Source: Nioella halotolerans (GTDB taxonomy: Bacteria; Pseudomonadota; Alphaproteobacteria; Rhodobacterales; Rhodobacteraceae). Taken from it: a DNA stretch of 64,000 nucleotides. Position 1 is the first letter of the stretch, and each line of letters begins with the position of its first letter. The stretch spans positions 33,941 through 97,940 of the forward strand of contig QVQC01000055.1 in assembly GCA_003428585.1 (NCBI GenBank), read 5' to 3'. The position numbers were made by a program, and so were the translations under genes. Shown piece by piece: positions 63,191 through 64,000 of this stretch. The notes beneath the pieces were generated by a model, which saw only the letters and a program-made list of their open reading frames with translations, did not search any database and had not been told where the DNA came from.

Positions 63191-63412
63191 TTAGCCGTCT
63201 TCCTCTTCCGTGTCGCCGGCGCCGAAGCCGGTATTCACGTGATCCTGCTCGAGTTGATCATTGATGTCGCCGGACAGGTTTTCGAGCCCGCCGGACACGA
63301 CCGAGATCACGGCGAGCCCGAGACCGACAAGCGCGGCAGTCAGGACGACCCAGTCGACGGTGACGGCGCCCGACTCCCCGGACAAGAAGGATTTCAGATG
63401 GTTGGTGGACAT
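63191..63412 (-). CDS. Flp-type prepilin (flp1)
   Basis: 73 residues. A short charged leader (MSTNHLKSFLSGESG) is followed by AVTVDWVVLTAALVGLGLAV, the hydrophobic pilin helix. Cleavage by CpaA is expected after the Gly of ESG. The usual Flp Glu-Tyr pair is Asp-Trp here. The C-terminus is acidic (GDTEEEDG). It shares an exact protein segment of 22 residues (ESG through GLGLAV) with flp2, although the DNA differs. GGAGCACGCC precedes the ATG at 63412. Confidence 0.9.
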   Translation of the reverse strand: MSTNHLKSFLSGESGAVTVDWVVLTAALVGLGLAVISVVSGGLENLSGDINDQLEQDHVNTGFGAGDTEEEDG

Positions 63413-63590
63413 GGCGTGCTCCTGCTTTGCCTGAGTGTTCGGTGGCCCGCCGGATGGCGGACAAGCAGCGCGTTCTGTCGCAAAGCCCTCAAGGGGCAGG
63501 GGAAGGGAACCCCCGGCAGACGGCGAAAACAAGGCAGGGCAGGGACGGCGTGGCGCCAAATCCAGAAGATTTTAGATCAATGGACGCCGA

Positions 63591-63788
63591 TCAGTTGAAA
63601 TCCTCGACGATATGATCGCTTTCCAACTGGATGCGAATTTCGTTCGACAGGCTTTCCAGCCCGTCTGACACGGTGTTTGTCACCGCAAGGCCGAGGCCAA
63701 CAAGCGCGGCGGTCAAAACGACCCAGTCCACGGTGACGGCGCCGGACTCGGACCGGGCAAAAGACGAGATGGCAGCGAAAACGCGCAT
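63591..63788 (-). CDS. Flp-type prepilin (flp2)
   Basis: 65 residues. Leader MRVFAAISSFARSESG, then AVTVDWVVLTAALVGLGLAV, the same pilin helix as flp1. The mature tail (SDGLESLSNEIRIQLESDHI) differs, so the two pilins could be major and minor forms. GGAGGATCACCC gives a strong ribosome site before the ATG at 63788. It is the most upstream tad gene in the window, 178 bp before flp1, and has an A-tract-rich upstream region. Confidence 0.9.
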   Translation of the reverse strand: MRVFAAISSFARSESGAVTVDWVVLTAALVGLGLAVTNTVSDGLESLSNEIRIQLESDHIVEDFN

Positions 63789-63838
63789 GGGTGATCCTCC
63801 AGGGCTTGCGGGATGTGGCAGCATCCCGGGCAGACGGT

Positions 63839-63924
63839 GGCAAGATCGGGGCAAACTGAGGCGAAATTGGGGCAGAAATGCGCAAATAAGGACAAAATAC
63901 GGCGGAAACCGGGAAACAGACGGG
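63839..63924. promoter_or_regulatory. A-tracts phased at about one helical turn upstream of flp2
   Basis: Short G-C-A-A-A-like units recur at 63840, 63851, 63861, 63872, 63882, 63892 and 63902, that is every 10 or 11 bases, each carrying a run of two to four A. The stretch is 50-135 bp upstream of the flp2 start. Phased A-tracts bend DNA and often act as upstream elements or sites for nucleoid proteins. Confidence 0.5.
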
Positions 63925-63952
63925 CGCGATCGTCAAGGCAGTGGAAACGCGA

Positions 63953-63978
63953 AAGGGCCGCGACGATGCGCGGCCCTT
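63953..63978 (-). terminator. Hairpin at the right edge
   Basis: AAGGGCCGCG (63953-63962) pairs perfectly with CGCGGCCCTT (63969-63978) across a 6-nt loop. On the minus strand the tail is TCGCGTTTCC. It probably ends a minus-strand gene beyond the window, before the tad locus begins. Confidence 0.5.
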
Positions 63979-64000
63979 CGGACGTGTTTGTTGGTGACCG

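Overview
The window reads as a continuous piece of chromosome from a GC-rich alphaproteobacterium of the Rhodobacterales (Roseobacter/Rhodobacter type). The pointers are a phaAB pair for polyhydroxybutyrate, a complete tol-pal cluster leading into tilS and ftsH, a tripartite tricarboxylate transporter, a tad/cpa pilus locus whose Flp prepilins carry the ESGAVTVDWVVLTAA segment I associate with this order, and the divergent thioredoxin/argH pair. I see no rRNA, tRNA, insertion sequence, prophage or CRISPR array. Genes are dense, and only one stretch longer than 300 bases (26325-26827) lacks a convincing gene.

Layout. (1) 1-4.6 kb: tail of a DUF465 gene, phaB and phaA on the minus strand, a stand-alone EAL phosphodiesterase, the glycosylase gene tag and a TlpA-type thioredoxin. 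(2) 4.6-8.8 kb: argH with an overlapping micro-lipoprotein gene, greA, an unknown two-helix membrane protein and an APH-type kinase. (3) 8.9-12.4 kb: three tightly packed genes of unknown role, ending in a 668-residue membrane protein with three near-identical 147-bp internal repeats. (4) 12.4-21.3 kb: ybgC-tolQRA, tolB-pal-cpoB-tilS and ftsH, a typical cell-envelope block. (5) 21.4-26.3 kb: a coiled-coil protein, a frameshifted MOSC gene, a possible 26-residue membrane peptide and a one-carbon block fhs-folD-folD, in which the first FolD has Gln in place of the catalytic Lys.

(6) 26.8-45.8 kb: a catabolic region that looks accessory. It holds a carboxymuconolactone-decarboxylase-family protein, two related SDRs with an enlarged glycine loop, an acyl-CoA dehydrogenase, two NDP-forming acyl-CoA ligases flanking a hydratase/3-hydroxyacyl-CoA dehydrogenase fusion, thioesterases, a TctBAC uptake system, a D-2-hydroxyacid dehydrogenase with an AbrB-type membrane protein, a LysR regulator, an MmgE/PrpD protein and an enoyl-CoA hydratase. 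The parts fit uptake of a carboxylic acid, CoA activation, a beta-oxidation-like sequence and release, but the substrate cannot be read from sequence. (7) 46.0-52.9 kb: a thioesterase, pdeM, hrpB, a DUF3108 protein, meaB and an AAA ATPase. (8) 53.0-63.8 kb: a minus-strand tad/cpa locus running flp2, flp1, cpaB, cpaC, an OmpA-like lipoprotein, tadZ, tadA, tadB, tadC, two TPR lipoproteins and the prepilin peptidase.

The least explained signals are a three-way-junction leader upstream of fhs, the FolD pair, the hydratase-altered CoA module, the 147-bp repeats, and A-tracts spaced at about one helical turn upstream of flp2. Assignments are from reading translations and motifs. No database search or folding program was run, and residue numbers were counted by hand.
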